A stretch of 64,000 nt of DNA from Bacteroidaceae bacterium (lineage in GTDB: Bacteria > Bacteroidota > Bacteroidia > Bacteroidales > Bacteroidaceae): the NCBI GenBank assembly GCA_024401215.1, contig JAKSLL010000008.1, positions 19,551 through 83,550 on the forward strand, read 5' to 3'. Position numbers and translations under genes: made by a program. Below the pieces are notes generated by a model, which ran no database searches, was not told the DNA's origin, and saw nothing but the letters and a program-made list of their open reading frames with translations. This document shows positions 9,447 through 18,700 of this stretch, one piece after another (position 1 is the first letter of the stretch; every line of letters starts with the position of its first letter).

Positions 9447-10109
9447 TTATTTATAAAATGTCTTGCTATACAAGCCGTCGTATGTATATACTGTGAAACG
9501 TACGCTATCCTCTCCTTCCGGAAAAGGCATAGACAGATACGCATCCTCGGTGTATGATTCCATATCATTGGCTGGGCGGAGATGCAGAAGAGAATAGCAA
9601 CCTACACTATCCTCACAAAATGCGAAGGTATGCTTCCCCGTCCCCGTAGTGAGCATTCCGAGATGCATATTTAAATAGCCCCCGCTCTTCCACATGCTAA
9701 CGACTTTCATTGGATATCGCGGCAAACCGCCAACCCAATTTTCTCCGCTTCCTGCATTTTGCAGTTTGAAAGATTCCGCAGGACAAGCAGCTTGAGTGAA
9801 CGCCCTTTTCAAAGAATACAGAGCCACTCTGCCGCCCTCTTCCTTAGAATATGAGACAAAACATCTGAGCGTTGTATCTCTCATCCCTGCAGACACCCTG
9901 TGAGGCACTTCATACCTTTCTCCGCTATCAAGTATCAATTCCTGCACACAGCTGTCGCTGCCAATTCGGAGCATCGCAATGTCAGACATCAAACCCCAAT
10001 ATCTTCCGTCACTTGTTTCCCTTCTGCAGCCGCAAAGAGCAGATGCAATCACAAGTGTTGCAAAAGAGGCGATCAAGCATACCGTCTTAGTTCTTGACAG
10101 CCTTCTCAT
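9447..10109 (-). CDS. putative lipoprotein of unknown function
   Basis: I do not recognise this 220-residue protein. The basic N-terminus MRRLSRTK is followed by a hydrophobic stretch and the lipobox-like LCGC (Cys28), so it is probably lipid-anchored in the envelope. The rest is predicted mostly beta, with an aromatic C-terminus (YTYDGLYSKTFYK). The frame is open to an ATG at 10130, but the ATG at 10109 gives a normal signal peptide. The start overlaps the last 23 bases of the upstream acyltransferase gene, which implies translational coupling and places it at the end of that operon. Confidence 0.7.
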   Translation of the reverse strand: MRRLSRTKTVCLIASFATLVIASALCGCRRETSDGRYWGLMSDIAMLRIGSDSCVQELILDSGERYEVPHRVSAGMRDTTLRCFVSYSKEEGGRVALYSLKRAFTQAACPAESFKLQNAGSGENWVGGLPRYPMKVVSMWKSGGYLNMHLGMLTTGTGKHTFAFCEDSVGCYSLLHLRPANDMESYTEDAYLSMPFPEGEDSVRFTVYTYDGLYSKTFYK

Positions 10110-11247
10110 AATTGAAATAAGGGTTAGCATACATTGTCAATATGCGCTCTCTAAGATATGGCATATCAGGATTGTCTAAGTCTATCTTAGCAAGTTTACC
10201 TTTCAGATAAGCCTCAAACTTCGGATCATCGATTTTCTCGCCACGAAGTTCAGCTGCAGCAGCCTTATTGCCAGAATATATGCGGTAATTCTTATGAATC
10301 TCATGATCTATATGTTCGGCGACAATACGGAAGATGTCTGCACGTTCTATCTCTTCTGCATTAAGAGTGTCAAGCCAATCATTTATGCAGTCGGCAGCCT
10401 GATAGTGGACATGCCCTTTCTGGCCCCATATTCCTATCTTCATATTATCGAGGTCATCCTGTTTTGCTTTCTTCCATCCTGGGATGTCGCGCTTGCACTG
10501 GAACTCCTTAGCTTTCAGATAGTCGCAAGGGTCATACTCATACGAGATGGCAAGTGGCACGATATTCATGTGGCGCAGATTGGTGATGATGTCAGCGGTA
10601 GTCTTTCCCGTTGTCGGACCGCCCATATTAAGCATTTTAAGCACAGACTCCTGAGTCAAGTCGTTACTATCCTTCGCACGTCCTTCACGCTGGGCAATCC
10701 AAATATTCTCATGTTTCTCATTGATGGCGAAGTGCATATACTGGCTCATGTGTATTGACGACTTGAGCATCTCCTTTGGAGTAAGTCCACGGTTGACGGT
10801 GAATGACTTATTCATCCTAACAAGCGTCTTAATCCAAGGATATATAAGGAGATTGTCACCTATAGCGATTTCGACTGTTGTTGAGAACTTCTCTGCTATA
10901 AGCATTACATCAAGAATAGCAGAATCAAGCACAATGTCTCGGTGATTAGACATGAATGTGTAATTGCCCTTTTTGTCGAGCGACTGCGGGAAATGGCATG
11001 AATGCCCTGTGGCTCCCTTATGCAGCGCATAATAAACCATAGGCTTCATGAATCTCTTCTGAAAATCGAGCGGAGTCTTCACGCCAGTGAACATCATTCG
11101 GAGAAGTCCGTTGCGAATGCCCTTTGGCAGCGGAATGATACCCTGAAGAATCTTATCAAACTGGCGGTCGTTGAGCATAGACTCAAACGCCTCCTTCATT
11201 TCGCCCTCAGAGCATGGGCGTATATCATCAAAATCTGACAACTGCAT
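10087..11247 (-). CDS. PlsC-like acyltransferase family protein
   Basis: This 386-residue protein resembles 1-acylglycerol-3-phosphate acyltransferases. The catalytic motif appears as SNHRDIVLDS (His102). The family EGTR block seems replaced by REGRAKDSND, and a later block reads VPLAISYEYDPCD. This variant occurs in Bacteroidales proteins annotated as acyltransferases. The substrate is unknown; membrane lipid or lipid A-related acylation are possible. It lies 6 bases downstream of ddl, overlaps the downstream lipoprotein gene, and so belongs to the block that includes rluD and ddl. The long C-terminal part is not recognised. Confidence 0.8.
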   Translation of the reverse strand: MQLSDFDDIRPCSEGEMKEAFESMLNDRQFDKILQGIIPLPKGIRNGLLRMMFTGVKTPLDFQKRFMKPMVYYALHKGATGHSCHFPQSLDKKGNYTFMSNHRDIVLDSAILDVMLIAEKFSTTVEIAIGDNLLIYPWIKTLVRMNKSFTVNRGLTPKEMLKSSIHMSQYMHFAINEKHENIWIAQREGRAKDSNDLTQESVLKMLNMGGPTTGKTTADIITNLRHMNIVPLAISYEYDPCDYLKAKEFQCKRDIPGWKKAKQDDLDNMKIGIWGQKGHVHYQAADCINDWLDTLNAEEIERADIFRIVAEHIDHEIHKNYRIYSGNKAAAAELRGEKIDDPKFEAYLKGKLAKIDLDNPDMPYLRERILTMYANPYFNYEKAVKN

Positions 11248-11253
11248 AGCAAA

Positions 11254-12249
11254 TTATATTTTCACCTCAATCACCTCATTAAGCACATCTTTCATCTCCA
11301 TGCCAGCGGCTCTCACCTGCTGCGGGATGAATGAAGTCTGAGTCATTCCTGGGGTTGTATTTATTTCAAGCATATTTATCACATCACCACCATCTTCATT
11401 CTTGCTGATTATATAATCTATGCGGATGATGCCGCTTGCACCAAGAATGTCATATATGGCGGCTGTGAGAGCCTGCACACGCTTTGTTGTATCTTCTGAC
11501 AGACGAGCCGGAGTGATTTCTTCAACCTTTCCGTTATACTTAGCATCGTAGTCAAAGAATTCTGTCTTAGGCACAACCTCTGTGATTGGGAGCACCTTCA
11601 TCTCGCCTTCCTTATTCTTATACACACCATTGCTAATCTCTGTGCCTACCATAATGCTTTCGACAAGCACATCATCACTCTCCTTACGAGCCTTCTCTAC
11701 AGCAGGCACGACATCGTCAACAGACTTGCATTTTGTGACGCCAAAACTTGAACCGCCAGCATTTGGCTTGATAAAGCATGGCAAACCAACCTTCTCAACT
11801 ATTGCAGCAGCATCAACATCCATGCCCTTGCGCACAAGCACCTCTTCTGCCACCTTCACGCCAAAGCCTTTAAGATACTGATTGAGAGTGAACTTGTCGA
11901 ATGTCATAGCCTCAACAAGAAGAGAGCTTGTGCTGTATGGTATCTTCAGCAAATCAAAATACCCCTGAAGAATGCCATTCTCGCCTGGAGTGCCGTGTAT
12001 TGTGATGTAAGCATAGTCAGGCTTAATGTCCTTGCCCCACTCGTCCTTGAATGAGAAATTATGAAGGTGCACCTGCGACATCTTGCCGTTTGGAAGGTGG
12101 GCTTTCCAATCCGTGCCTGTCACCTCTACCACATAAACATCATACTTCTCCTTGTCAATCCAGGAATCAATACCTGCCGCACTTCTAAGCGACACATCAT
12201 GCTCAGAGCTATCTCCTCCAGCAACAATAGCAATAATTTTCTTTTCCAT
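11254..12249 (-). CDS. ddl: D-alanine--D-alanine ligase
   Basis: This 331-residue cytoplasmic ATP-grasp enzyme makes the D-Ala-D-Ala dipeptide for peptidoglycan. The N-terminus IIAIVAGGDSSEHDVSLRSA and the later blocks CFIKPNAGGSSFGVTK and INMLEINTTPGMTQTSFIP are diagnostic. The frame extends to a TTG at 12255, but the ATG at 12249 is preferred. It lies between rluD (118 bases upstream) and the acyltransferase gene (6 bases downstream). Length is normal. Confidence 0.96.
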   Translation of the reverse strand: MEKKIIAIVAGGDSSEHDVSLRSAAGIDSWIDKEKYDVYVVEVTGTDWKAHLPNGKMSQVHLHNFSFKDEWGKDIKPDYAYITIHGTPGENGILQGYFDLLKIPYSTSSLLVEAMTFDKFTLNQYLKGFGVKVAEEVLVRKGMDVDAAAIVEKVGLPCFIKPNAGGSSFGVTKCKSVDDVVPAVEKARKESDDVLVESIMVGTEISNGVYKNKEGEMKVLPITEVVPKTEFFDYDAKYNGKVEEITPARLSEDTTKRVQALTAAIYDILGASGIIRIDYIISKNEDGGDVINMLEINTTPGMTQTSFIPQQVRAAGMEMKDVLNEVIEVKI

Positions 12250-12367
12250 TTTCAAAAATGGGGGATGTATTTATACAATGGCAAAAACAACGTCCTGCAG
12301 TTTTGCAGCTTACGTTTGCAACAGCAGCACTCCCCTCTAAGCTGTTGTTTCGCCACCACTTATATTA

Positions 12368-13453
12368 TTAAACTTCTTTTGTGTAATTTCTCCACTTGTC
12401 AAGCAATGCTGTTATATCCTCTGGCAATTCGGAATCAAACATCATCTCCTTCCCTGTCACAGGATGGATAAAGCCAAGAGTCTTTGCATGCAGCACCTGA
12501 CGAGGACAAAGCTTGAAACAGTTGTCTATGTACTGCTTATATTTGCTTGATGTCGTACCCTTGAGCACTTGGTCACCTCCATATCTCTCATCACTAAAGA
12601 GCGGATGACCGATATGCTTCATGTGAGCACGAATCTGATGCGTCCTGCCCGTTTCGAGCACACATTTCACAAGCGAAGTATATCCATATCTTTCAAGCAC
12701 ATAGTAATGAGTCACAGCATGCTTTCCTATCTCGCTGTCAGGAGGGAAAACCGCCATGCGCATTCGGTCTTTAGGATCTCTGCCTATATTGCCCTCTATA
12801 CGTCCGGAATCTTCGGTGAAATTGCCCCACACAAGAGCGTTATACTCTCTTTTTGTCGTTTTATTAAAGAACTGCAATCCAAGATTTGTCTTCGCGTTAG
12901 CAGTCTTAGCCACAACAAGCAGACCGCTAGTGTCCTTGTCTATTCGGTGCACAAGGCCTATTTCGGGGTCATTGATGTCATACTGAGGCATATCCTTCAA
13001 ATGCCAAGCTATAGCATTGAGCATTGTGCCATGCCAGTTTCCAAAACCAGGATGCACAACAAGTCCGGCAGGCTTGTTTATCACCATCAGGTCATCATCC
13101 TCAAACACTATGTCGAGAGGGATGTCCTCTGGAGTTATCTTATTTTCATAATGCGGACGGTCGAGCATGACTTGGATAACATCGTCAGGCTTAACCTTGT
13201 ATGAACGCTTCACAGGTTTGCCGTTCACCATGATGAACCCAGCGTCAGCGGCTTTTTGCACCCTGTTGCGACTGGTATTGCTCAGATGGATAAGCAAAAA
13301 CTTATCAACTCTAAGCAGCTTCTGCTTCTTGTCAGCGACAAATCTGTAATGCTCATACAACTGAGAGGTTTCATCATCATCAAACTCATCTCTGCCATCA
13401 ACTTCACCCTCAACCATCTCGTCGTCTATATCATAGTATTCTTCTATACCCAC
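12368..13453 (-). CDS. rluD: RluD-type 23S rRNA pseudouridine synthase
   Basis: This 361-residue enzyme converts specific uridines of 23S rRNA to pseudouridine. An S4 RNA-binding domain at about residues 46-95 (LLRVDKFLLIHL, RNRVQKAADAG) precedes the catalytic domain with HRIDKDTSGLLVVAK, in which Asp172 is the catalytic residue. The first 35 residues are very acidic. The first codon used here is GTG at 13453; an ATG at 13417 would remove 12 acidic residues and is equally possible. It starts 12 bases after the PASTA gene and is surely co-transcribed with it. Confidence 0.93.
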   Translation of the reverse strand: MGIEEYYDIDDEMVEGEVDGRDEFDDDETSQLYEHYRFVADKKQKLLRVDKFLLIHLSNTSRNRVQKAADAGFIMVNGKPVKRSYKVKPDDVIQVMLDRPHYENKITPEDIPLDIVFEDDDLMVINKPAGLVVHPGFGNWHGTMLNAIAWHLKDMPQYDINDPEIGLVHRIDKDTSGLLVVAKTANAKTNLGLQFFNKTTKREYNALVWGNFTEDSGRIEGNIGRDPKDRMRMAVFPPDSEIGKHAVTHYYVLERYGYTSLVKCVLETGRTHQIRAHMKHIGHPLFSDERYGGDQVLKGTTSSKYKQYIDNCFKLCPRQVLHAKTLGFIHPVTGKEMMFDSELPEDITALLDKWRNYTKEV

Positions 13454-13465
13454 TTTCTACACCTA

Positions 13466-14131
13466 TTATAAATCCAAATCAAAACCATCACTATCTCCGT
13501 CATCAGCAGCACCATAATCACCTATGAGGTCATCGTCCATCATATAAGAATCGTCAACATCAAGAGTGTCTTCAAGAGTGCCAGCACCTACCACAAGAGT
13601 TATCATCTTGTTTCTAGACACCTTCTCACCAGCCTTCACTCTCCTGCCTCCTACTTTCATTGCCACGACAAGGTCCTTATCCTCTCCGTAAATGCGTTCA
13701 CAAGGTCCAACCTTAAATCCAAGACTCTTCAACATGCTTTCTGCCTCACGGATAGAACCATGCTTTACGACATCAGGCAATGCAGCCATTGGCTCGCCCA
13801 AGTAATTCACCGTAAGATAGATCATACGACCAGGTTTAACCTCAAAGCCAGGCTTTGGCATCTGTTCGAGCACAGCACCAGGCTTTGCGCTCTTTTTGTA
13901 AACAGAGTCAGTAACAACACCCTTCAACCCTCTCTCCATCAGGATTCTCTCCGCCTCGGATGCTGTACATCCCTCCACGCTTGGCACCTCTATCTTCTCA
14001 CCATGTCGAGTGAATGAGTTCATAATCTGAAGGGTGATAAACGGAACAGCCACAATGAGCGCAATCATCACAATGATGTTAATCCAGAATATCACTCCTG
14101 TCTTTCCCGTAAAGTATTTTTTTAGAGACAT
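13466..14131 (-). CDS. membrane-anchored PASTA domain protein
   Basis: This 221-residue protein has one transmembrane helix at about residues 12-35 and two to three PASTA repeats after it (for example EVPSVEGCTASEAERILMERG and LPDVVKHGSIREAESMLKSLG). PASTA domains usually bind uncrosslinked peptidoglycan. Unlike Ser/Thr kinases or PBPs with PASTA tails, it has no catalytic domain. The C-terminal 30 residues are acidic and low-complexity. In Bacteroidetes such a gene commonly precedes rluD, as here. A -7-like box (14170-14177 on the minus strand, TACCTTTG) lies about 40 bases upstream. Confidence 0.9.
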   Translation of the reverse strand: MSLKKYFTGKTGVIFWINIIVMIALIVAVPFITLQIMNSFTRHGEKIEVPSVEGCTASEAERILMERGLKGVVTDSVYKKSAKPGAVLEQMPKPGFEVKPGRMIYLTVNYLGEPMAALPDVVKHGSIREAESMLKSLGFKVGPCERIYGEDKDLVVAMKVGGRRVKAGEKVSRNKMITLVVGAGTLEDTLDVDDSYMMDDDLIGDYGAADDGDSDGFDLDL

Positions 14132-14169
14132 AAATCGTTCTTTTTATTTTAAATATGTATAAAACAGTG

Positions 14170-14177
14170 CAAAGGTA
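14170..14177 (-). promoter_or_regulatory. possible -7 box for the PASTA-rluD-ddl block
   Basis: Reads TACCTTTG on the minus strand, 39 bases before the PASTA gene start. The -33 element at the right distance is not clear. Confidence 0.45.
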
Positions 14178-14236
14178 GCGAAAAGACACGACAGCAGAAA
14201 GAAAAAAACAGTATAATATGCATATCAGCAACAAAA

Positions 14237-14270
14237 AAAATGCAGAAGTCCAATGGAACTTCTGCATTTT
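14237..14270 (-). terminator. rpmH terminator
   Basis: A 13-bp perfect stem (AAAATGCAGAAGT pairing with ACTTCTGCATTTT) has an 8-base loop. On the minus strand it is followed by a T run. It lies 23 bases after the rpmH stop. Confidence 0.85.
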
Positions 14271-14292
14271 CTGTATCATAATGTACGGATAA

Positions 14293-14448
14293 TTATTTTC
14301 CGTGGTGCTCGCTTGATACTGTGAGAGACTTACGACCCTTCTTACGGCGAGCTGCAAGAACTCGACGGCCATTAGCTGTCTGCATACGAAGACGGAAACC
14401 GTGCTTGTTAATTCTCTTGCGGTTGTGGGGCTGGAATGTTCTTTTCAT
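14293..14448 (-). CDS. rpmH: 50S ribosomal protein L34
   Basis: This 51-residue, strongly basic protein is L34 of the large ribosomal subunit. The start [19 protein letters not shown] and the later [15 protein letters not shown] are nearly invariant in the family. The C-terminal extension [11 protein letters not shown] is typical of Bacteroidales. It has its own promoter (14540-14570) and terminator (14237-14270). It is divergently transcribed from efp. No dnaA or rnpA neighbour is visible, unlike the arrangement in many other phyla. Confidence 0.97.
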   Translation of the reverse strand: MKRTFQPHNRKRINKHGFRLRMQTANGRRVLAARRKKGRKSLTVSSEHHGK

Positions 14449-14539
14449 TTTGCTTATTATGTTTTATTGTTACTATTCAATTCTAAAATTCACATATTAT
14501 CCCACGCGAAATGCCGCAACATTTCACGGAAAACGACTG

Positions 14540-14570
14540 CAAAATTAGTTAATTCCAAGAAATCTGCAAA
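14540..14570 (-). promoter_or_regulatory. predicted rpmH promoter
   Basis: On the minus strand, TTTG (14567-14570 complement), exactly 19 bases, then TAATTTTG (14540-14547 complement). The start of transcription would fall near 14533, about 85 bases before the rpmH ATG. Confidence 0.75.
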
Positions 14571-14597
14571 AGAAAAAACCAAAAAACACTAAACTTT

Positions 14598-14628
14598 TTT
14601 GTCATTTTAATGAAAATCCGTAATTTTG
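14598..14628 (+). promoter_or_regulatory. predicted efp promoter
   Basis: TTTG at 14598-14601, exactly 19 bases, then TAATTTTG at 14621-14628. The two elements fully match the Bacteroidetes consensus. The leader before efp would be about 110 bases and contains the heptamer repeats at 14707-14730. Confidence 0.8.
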
Positions 14629-14706
14629 CACCCGAATTAAGCATGTAGCAAATCAAATATTAACAATAGAGGAGTTTAAGTGGCAGTGAAAAGCAACGCA
14701 TTTTTT

Positions 14707-14730
14707 CACTTTTCACTTTTCACTTTTCAC
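14707..14730. repeat. heptamer CACTTTT repeats in the efp leader
   Basis: Three consecutive CACTTTT heptamers followed by CAC lie within the predicted efp 5' leader, 17 bases before the ATG. The 8-mer GTGAAAAG at 14686-14693 is complementary to CTTTTCAC, which occurs three times in the array, so alternative hairpins are possible. Confidence 0.85.
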
Positions 14731-14746
14731 AAAATCATTTTTATAT

Positions 14747-15316
14747 ATGGCTATTTTAGCAGGCGACATTAAGAAAGGCGTATGCCTCCGTCTTGACGAC
14801 GGTAAGATTTGGGTTGTTATTGACTTCCTTCACAAGAAGCCAGGTAAGGGTAACACAGTTATGATCACAAAGCTTCGCAACGTTGAAGATGGCCGTGTGC
14901 TCGAGCGCACATGGATCGTTTCAGCTAAGCTTGACGACGTAACAGTTTCTCACCAGCAGTTCCAGTACCTCTACAAGGAGGGCGACGACATGGTATTCAT
15001 GAATATGGAGACTTTCGAGCAGATCAACATCAACAAGGACCTTATCACTGGTGGAGACTTCCTCAAAGAAGGCGAGACTATGGTTATGGCATCTATTGAC
15101 GACCAGACAGGCGCAATCCTCACAGCTGAGGCTCCAGTAAAGATTGTTCTCCAGGTTACATACACAGAGCCAGGACTCAAGGGCGATACTGCAACAAACG
15201 CAACAAAGCCAGCTACACTCGAGACTGGTGTTGAAATCCGTGTGCCTCTCTTCATCAACGAAGGTGACATGATTGAGGTTGACACTCGTGACGCTTCTTA
15301 TGTAGGTCGCAAGTAA
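14747..15316 (+). CDS. efp: elongation factor P
   Basis: This 189-residue factor relieves ribosomes stalled at consecutive prolines. The conserved tip loop reads KKPGKGNT, and Lys34 is the residue modified in some lineages. The C-terminal OB domain ends in the family signature VEIRVPLFINEGDMIEVDTR. No EF-P modification genes (epmA/epmB or a rhamnosyltransferase) are seen nearby. A strong terminator follows at 15340-15365. Confidence 0.98.
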   Translation: MAILAGDIKKGVCLRLDDGKIWVVIDFLHKKPGKGNTVMITKLRNVEDGRVLERTWIVSAKLDDVTVSHQQFQYLYKEGDDMVFMNMETFEQININKDLITGGDFLKEGETMVMASIDDQTGAILTAEAPVKIVLQVTYTEPGLKGDTATNATKPATLETGVEIRVPLFINEGDMIEVDTRDASYVGRK

Positions 15317-15338
15317 GATTTACACATCAAACAAATAC

Positions 15339-15773
<435 letters not shown>

Positions 15774-18700
15774 ATGGACTATCAAATATACGAGCAACTT
15801 AGTGAAGACGGGCAAAGACTTCTCGGCTACATGACACTTGTCGCAAAAAACAACGGCAAGCGATTTGTCGAGCATCTTTACTTGCTTAGACACTATTGTT
15901 TCTTCATGTTCAACGGAGATAATGCAAAAATCGAATTAGAGAACAGCCATATTCTTTATAAAAGCGGAATTGACACTTTTACAAATTCGCCTATCTACTC
16001 TATACGAAATGAACATTATGTTCCTGCGCTTTGTTACATGTATGAGAAGAGGAAGGATTTGTTTAGCGACTACAAGAAGGTGAAACAGAACGAGGATGAA
16101 GAAAGAAAGGAACTAAGAAAGGTAATATCCGAACTTGTAGATTCCAACTACACAAATTGTCCATCGGCAAGCCTGCTCACGGAGAAAGACGCCGAACTGC
16201 TCCTTCCTATCACATACGACAAACGAGCATACCCATTACTGACAAATCTTTCTGCTAACACTTTCAACTCTCTTTTCAGCAATATTGTCACATACCTTAT
16301 CGACAATGACATTGTCTGCAACGCAGGTCCGCTCTATGACGTACTTGCCGACTACAAACTCATCACAGAAGCAAATCGCTGCCAATTCATTGCCGCCGTT
16401 GACTTGTACAATTTCATTGCACATGGCAAGATGCCTGCAGAAGGTATCTATCAGAATATCTATTCCGGTTTTCTGCTCGCCGCACTAAAATTAACAAATA
16501 CAAGAAAATACGACACCGCCTACAAGATGTTCGCATCAGCAGAAAGGTTGATGAGTCACAAAGGCAAAGTGGATCCTATATCCCAGAATGCATTTATACA
16601 TTTCTTGTATGTAGTATGTATGATACACTTAGCCAAAGGTGATGCAGGCAATGACCTTATCAGCGAGGGAAAGGAATCGCTTGAAAACATCATTACGTCT
16701 GTCACCATAAGAACATCATTCACATACTTCCCGTCAAAGATACTTGCAGAAGACCATCTTAACTTTAACAAGAAATTCCATGAAGCAGACATCAAAGCGC
16801 TTTATAGGCAAGCAGCGATAGGAGAATACCCAAAAATCTATGGATGCCTGGCTTTTCTTCTTGCCAAATATCTTGGATATTCAACAAACAAAATGCCATT
16901 TGATGCCATAGCACCAAATATGGCATTGCTCAAGCACGAGATGAGTAAATACACGCCATTTGACGATGACGAGAGAGAGGAATTGAGAAAACTGTTTGGC
17001 GACGCTCCATCGTTGACGAGCATCTACCATAAGGCTGCTTGGGAGTTCTTGATAGAAGACCTTGAAAATGAGCTTGACGGCAAGGCGCAAGCCAGCGACA
17101 ATAGAGACACAAGACTTATGTATGTGCGCCCTAACATGCAGAGTGACAATATCATAGTCAGAGAACAGACTCGCAACAAAAACGGTGAATGGGGAAACGG
17201 CAGAGTGATAAGCGAGAACGCATACTATATTGGAGACATAGACAGCATGAACGATGCCGACAGACGCATATACAGCAAGATGAAACACTCATATCGCCGC
17301 AGTCTGAAACTTGAGGATGTGGTCGAGGAGATGGCAACCGACGAACGCCTGTATTTTGGAGCAAAAGCACCTTTCGAGAAGGTAAAGGTGGACATCGACG
17401 TGCCTTACCTCATTGTAGAGAAGGAGCATGGGCTGTTTGTCGTCAAATCAAATGTCCCTATTGCAAAAGCAGACAAGGACATCGTCATCATCGAAGATTC
17501 GACATCACACTACACCATATTGTCCATTCCCTCAGAAATACACAGCCAATATGTGCGACTCCTCCAATTAGGATCTTTCCCGCTTGAAGCAGAAGGGTCT
17601 CTACGCGCCCTCCTTCCAAAATTCGGAGGGAAAATGGAGATTCATTCCACACTCATTGAAGGTGGTTCAACTCTTCCTATTGTGGACGGAACAGCAAAGG
17701 CTGGATTCAAAATAACAAAGAAGCAAGGACTGAATTACGAGATAGAGTGTGTTGTCCGCCCACTCGAAGGAGGAAAACGTACATATAAACTGGGCGAGGG
17801 CAACGATGTCATCATAGACGAGAATTCAGATGGAAGAGTGAGGGTCAGAAGAGACTTAGAGAAAGAGACGGACATACTGAATCATATCCGTTCTTTCTGG
17901 GCTTCACAGAATGACGAATTTGACCCACACACAATAAATGTTTACCCTCCTGAGTTCATCATCGAGCTGCTGCAATTTGTTCAAGACAACAAAGACACCC
18001 TATATGCAGAATGGCAAGAGGGTAAAAGCATGAAATTCCACCGCATAAGCAACGCCTCTAAGTCGTGGAGCGGAGCCGCCATCACAGACAAAGGTCAATG
18101 GTTTGACATTGAAGGTTCTGTGATGATTGACGAAGACACTGTTATGAGCATCAGTCAGCTTTTGGAATTAGCAAGCAACAGCAAAAACAATTATGTGAAA
18201 ATCAACGAGGACGAGTTCATCGTTCTTAGCGACAGCCTAAAAAAGCAGCTGAACATCCTTGACTCTTTCACAAACAGAGAAAGAGGGAAAATAAGAATCT
18301 CACCTTTCAGCGCGGCATTGATGGGAACTGACGTATTGTCTGGCGATATAGAGTTCAAACTTGATAATAAGATTATCGAGATGCGCAAACGCATATACGA
18401 CAGTTCAGAATATTCGCCAGAAGTCCCTGCTGAGCTGAATGCCACACTCCGCCCGTACCAGAAAGACGGATTTCAGTGGATTGCACGCCTCAACAGCTGG
18501 GGTGCAGGAGCGCTGCTTGCCGACGACATGGGATTGGGAAAGACCATACAGACAATAGCCTTCCTCTTGCTCAAAAAAGACGAAGGTCCTTCGCTTGTCG
18601 TTGCTCCTGCCTCTGTGGCGCCAAACTGGAAGACCGAGCTGGAGAAGTTCGCTCCAAGCCTCAACAGCCAGATTCTCAACTTCGCAATAAATAGACAGCA

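Noticed and set aside
12569-13204. 211-residue open frame antisense to rluD
   Set aside because: rluD is certain on the other strand and no promoter precedes this frame.
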